Source of the DNA: Bacteroidota bacterium
GTDB taxonomy: Bacteria > Bacteroidota > Bacteroidia > Chitinophagales > Chitinophagaceae
NCBI GenBank assembly: GCA_023392575.1
Contig: JAEVYV010000273.1
Location: 1 to 7,174 of the forward strand
Direction: 5' to 3'
Length of the DNA stretch: 7,174 nucleotides
Under the pieces are notes generated by a model. That model saw nothing but the letters and a program-made list of their open reading frames with translations, made no database searches and had not been told where the DNA came from. Each line of letters starts with the position of its first letter. Within the stretch, counting starts at the first letter, position 1. Made by a program: the position numbers and the translations under genes. Below, piece by piece: positions 5,754-7,174 of this stretch.

Positions 5754-6548
5754 ATGGTTGAAGGCAAAAAAATCATAGTGGTCCTGCCGGCTTACAATGC
5801 CGCCGCAACATTGGAAAAAACCTACAGGGAAATTCCGCAAGACATTGTGGACGAAGTGATTTTGGTGGATGACCAAAGCACCGATGACACCATCCGGATT
5901 GCGGAACGATTGGGAATAAAACACATCATCATCCACCTAAAAAACCTGGGGTATGGAGGCAACCAGAAAACCTGTTACGACAAGGCGCTGGAACTTGGTG
6001 GCGAGATCATCATCATGCTTCACCCCGACTACCAGTACACTCCTCTGCTGATCAAACCCATTGCGTACCTGCTGACAACAGGCCTCTACCCGGTGGTACT
6101 GGCCTCCCGGATTTTGGGCAATGAGGCGTTGAGCGGCGGCATGCCGCGGTATAAATACCTGGCCAACCGCCTGTTGACCATGTTCCAGAATATTCTTTTA
6201 AAACAAAAGCTTTCCGAATACCATACAGGTTACCGGGGTTATTCCAGGGAAGTGCTGGAAACGGTGAATTACAAACTGCTTTCCAACAATTTTATTTTTG
6301 ACAACCAAATCCTTTCGCAGATCATTTATTTTGGTTTTCGGATTGGGGAAGTCACCTGCCCTGCCAGGTATTTTAAAGAAGCATCCAGCATCAACGTTTG
6401 GAATAGTTTTGTTTATGGACTGGGCGTCTTGAAAACTTCGGTCCGGCACCGCTTGTGCAAACTGGGGCTAATGAAGGCTAAGATGTACGTTCGAAAACCG
6501 CTACCTTCTCCAATAGAAAAATACAAATCCGTTCTTGGTGTACAGTAA
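5754..6548 (+). CDS. GT2 polyprenyl-phosphate glycosyltransferase-like (DPM1-like)
   Basis: This 264-residue enzyme starts with the GT2 fold signature IIVVLPAYNAAATL (residues 7-20), followed by DEVILVDDQSTDDT (33-46), NLGYGGNQKTCYDKAL (64-79), the donor-site motif MLHPDYQY (88-95) and YHTGYRGYS (156-164). N-LG-x-GG-N and the HTGYR stretch fit the dolichol/undecaprenyl-phosphate mannose or glucose synthase group, which moves a sugar from a nucleotide donor to a polyprenyl phosphate at the cytoplasmic face. In the usual D-A-D-L-Q site the first Asp appears here as His (H90-P-D92). There is no C-terminal membrane domain, so it is a short, DPM1-like form. The ATG at 5754 fits the family start. 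The leader contains a T-rich tract (5669-5682) and a 6-bp AATACA/TGTATT hairpin (5683-5700) but no clear promoter. Its 3' end overlaps the convergent membrane glycosyltransferase. The sugar is not determined. Confidence 0.88.
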   Translation: MVEGKKIIVVLPAYNAAATLEKTYREIPQDIVDEVILVDDQSTDDTIRIAERLGIKHIIIHLKNLGYGGNQKTCYDKALELGGEIIIMLHPDYQYTPLLIKPIAYLLTTGLYPVVLASRILGNEALSGGMPRYKYLANRLLTMFQNILLKQKLSEYHTGYRGYSREVLETVNYKLLSNNFIFDNQILSQIIYFGFRIGEVTCPARYFKEASSINVWNSFVYGLGVLKTSVRHRLCKLGLMKAKMYVRKPLPSPIEKYKSVLGVQ

Positions 6549-7174
6549 TTGCAATTGCTTGTTTTCTTGCAGGTTCTTTTCCCGGTTCTGAATCTTTCCG
6601 ACAAAATAAACCGGCACCTCGGAATAGGCATTGAACCGGAGAATGCTGTCCGCAACCTGATTTCCCAGCCGGGGCGGCCGCCGTCCGTAAAAGAACTGGG
6701 CATAGCTTTTAAAGTCCAGCGTTTCCATTAAAGCTGCCTCGTGTTGTTTGGACTGGTAAAATTCTATGGCAGCGCCCTGGGAGTAACGTTCAACTTTAGG
6801 CGTGATGAACAGAATGCACAGGTTGAACGACAGAAGCGATGCGACCAACAGGAAAAGACAGGCCTTTGCAGGCTTTCGTTTTGAATATACAAGAAATGGC
6901 ACCACACCCGCCAGCAATAAAAGCCCTGGTATCAGTTCCAGCATCCGGTCGCCGGACACCGCGTCAAGAGAAGCTTTAGCAAATTCATCTTCGATGGTAA
7001 CATGCTTCAAAAACCAATCCTTCCAATGCGCCATCAACGCCGCCGCCAGAAACAAAACACTAAACAAAAGTCCGGTGAAGACCTGCAACCACCGGGTAAA
7101 AGACGTGAGCCGGGTCTTTCCATTTGCGATCCGGTACCAACCCACAGCGCCCAGATAGGTTAAGGGAAAATAAC
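6501..7174 (-). CDS. PMT/ArnT-like multi-pass membrane glycosyltransferase, C-terminal part (partial)
   Basis: The frame runs off the right edge, so only the last 223 residues are visible; the in-frame GTG at 7145 is not the true start, because the YFPLTYLGA-type segment continues above it. Three membrane spans are visible (WLQVFTGLLFSVLFLAAAL; ELIPGLLLLAGVVPFLVYS; CLFLLVASLLSFNLCILFI), followed by a soluble C-terminal domain (KVERYSQGAAIEFY, then TLDFKSYAQFFYGRRPP, VPVYFVGKI and LYTKNGFVFF). This pattern is that of Bacteroidota GT39/GT83-type enzymes, which use a polyprenyl-phosphate sugar in the periplasm to modify lipid A, proteins or glycans. The donor could be made by the adjacent DPM1-like enzyme; that link is inferred. 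The catalytic N-terminal half, with its acidic loop, lies outside the window. The TAG stop at 6501-6503 lies 48 bp inside the 3' end of the convergent gene. Confidence 0.8.
   Translation of the reverse strand, partial: YFPLTYLGAVGWYRIANGKTRLTSFTRWLQVFTGLLFSVLFLAAALMAHWKDWFLKHVTIEDEFAKASLDAVSGDRMLELIPGLLLLAGVVPFLVYSKRKPAKACLFLLVASLLSFNLCILFITPKVERYSQGAAIEFYQSKQHEAALMETLDFKSYAQFFYGRRPPRLGNQVADSILRFNAYSEVPVYFVGKIQNREKNLQENKQLQLLYTKNGFVFFYWRR

Noticed and set aside
6802..7158. Plus-strand open frame of 118 codons near the right end
   Set aside because: It is antisense to the membrane glycosyltransferase, whose spans and conserved C-terminal motifs are clear; the translation is low-complexity and without a domain.

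Overview
The window looks like chromosomal DNA from a Bacteroidota bacterium, most likely of the Chitinophagaceae type. This is inferred from a modular secreted protein with a PKD domain and a parallel beta-helix, AT-rich leaders without Shine-Dalgarno sites, one promoter-like site close to the Bacteroidota TAnnTTTG box, and a membrane glycosyltransferase tail that resembles a common Bacteroidota family. No rRNA, tRNA, insertion sequence, CRISPR array or phage gene is visible. The genes belong to surface-glycan and cell-envelope families.

Layout. (1) Positions 1-1542 (+) hold the 3' part of a large secreted protein: the end of a beta-rich module, one PKD-like domain and a right-handed beta-helix. 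A strong intrinsic terminator follows at 1572-1598. (2) Positions 1614-3733 (-) hold two family 2 glycosyltransferases joined by a 4-bp ATGA overlap, so they are almost certainly one operon. They converge on the beta-helix gene. (3) Positions 4030-4500 (-) hold a DinB-like four-helix metalloprotein with a clean palindrome directly before its start codon. (4) Positions 4501-5007 are a divergent intergenic region of about 500 bp with a long imperfect hairpin and no convincing gene. (5) Positions 5008-5613 (+) hold a PAP2-family membrane phosphatase. (6) Positions 5754-6548 (+) hold a polyprenyl-phosphate-sugar-synthase-like GT2. (7) Positions 6501-7174 (-) hold the C-terminal part of a multi-pass PMT/ArnT-like glycosyltransferase that runs off the right edge and overlaps the previous gene tail to tail by 48 bp.

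How they may work together (inference). The last three genes suit a lipid-carrier route: the GT2 enzyme would load a sugar onto undecaprenyl phosphate on the cytoplasmic side, the PMT/ArnT-like enzyme would use that lipid-linked sugar on the periplasmic side, and the PAP2 enzyme could help recycle the carrier. The paired GT2 enzymes at 1614-3733 would add sugars to a cell-surface polysaccharide or glycolipid. The beta-helix protein may bind or cut a polysaccharide, but nothing in the sequence ties it to these products.

Nothing here is clearly a new biological system. The points most worth a second look are the abrupt change in base composition inside the first gene, the palindrome before the DinB-like gene, the unexplained hairpin near 4710-4769, and the convergent lipid-carrier glycosylation genes.
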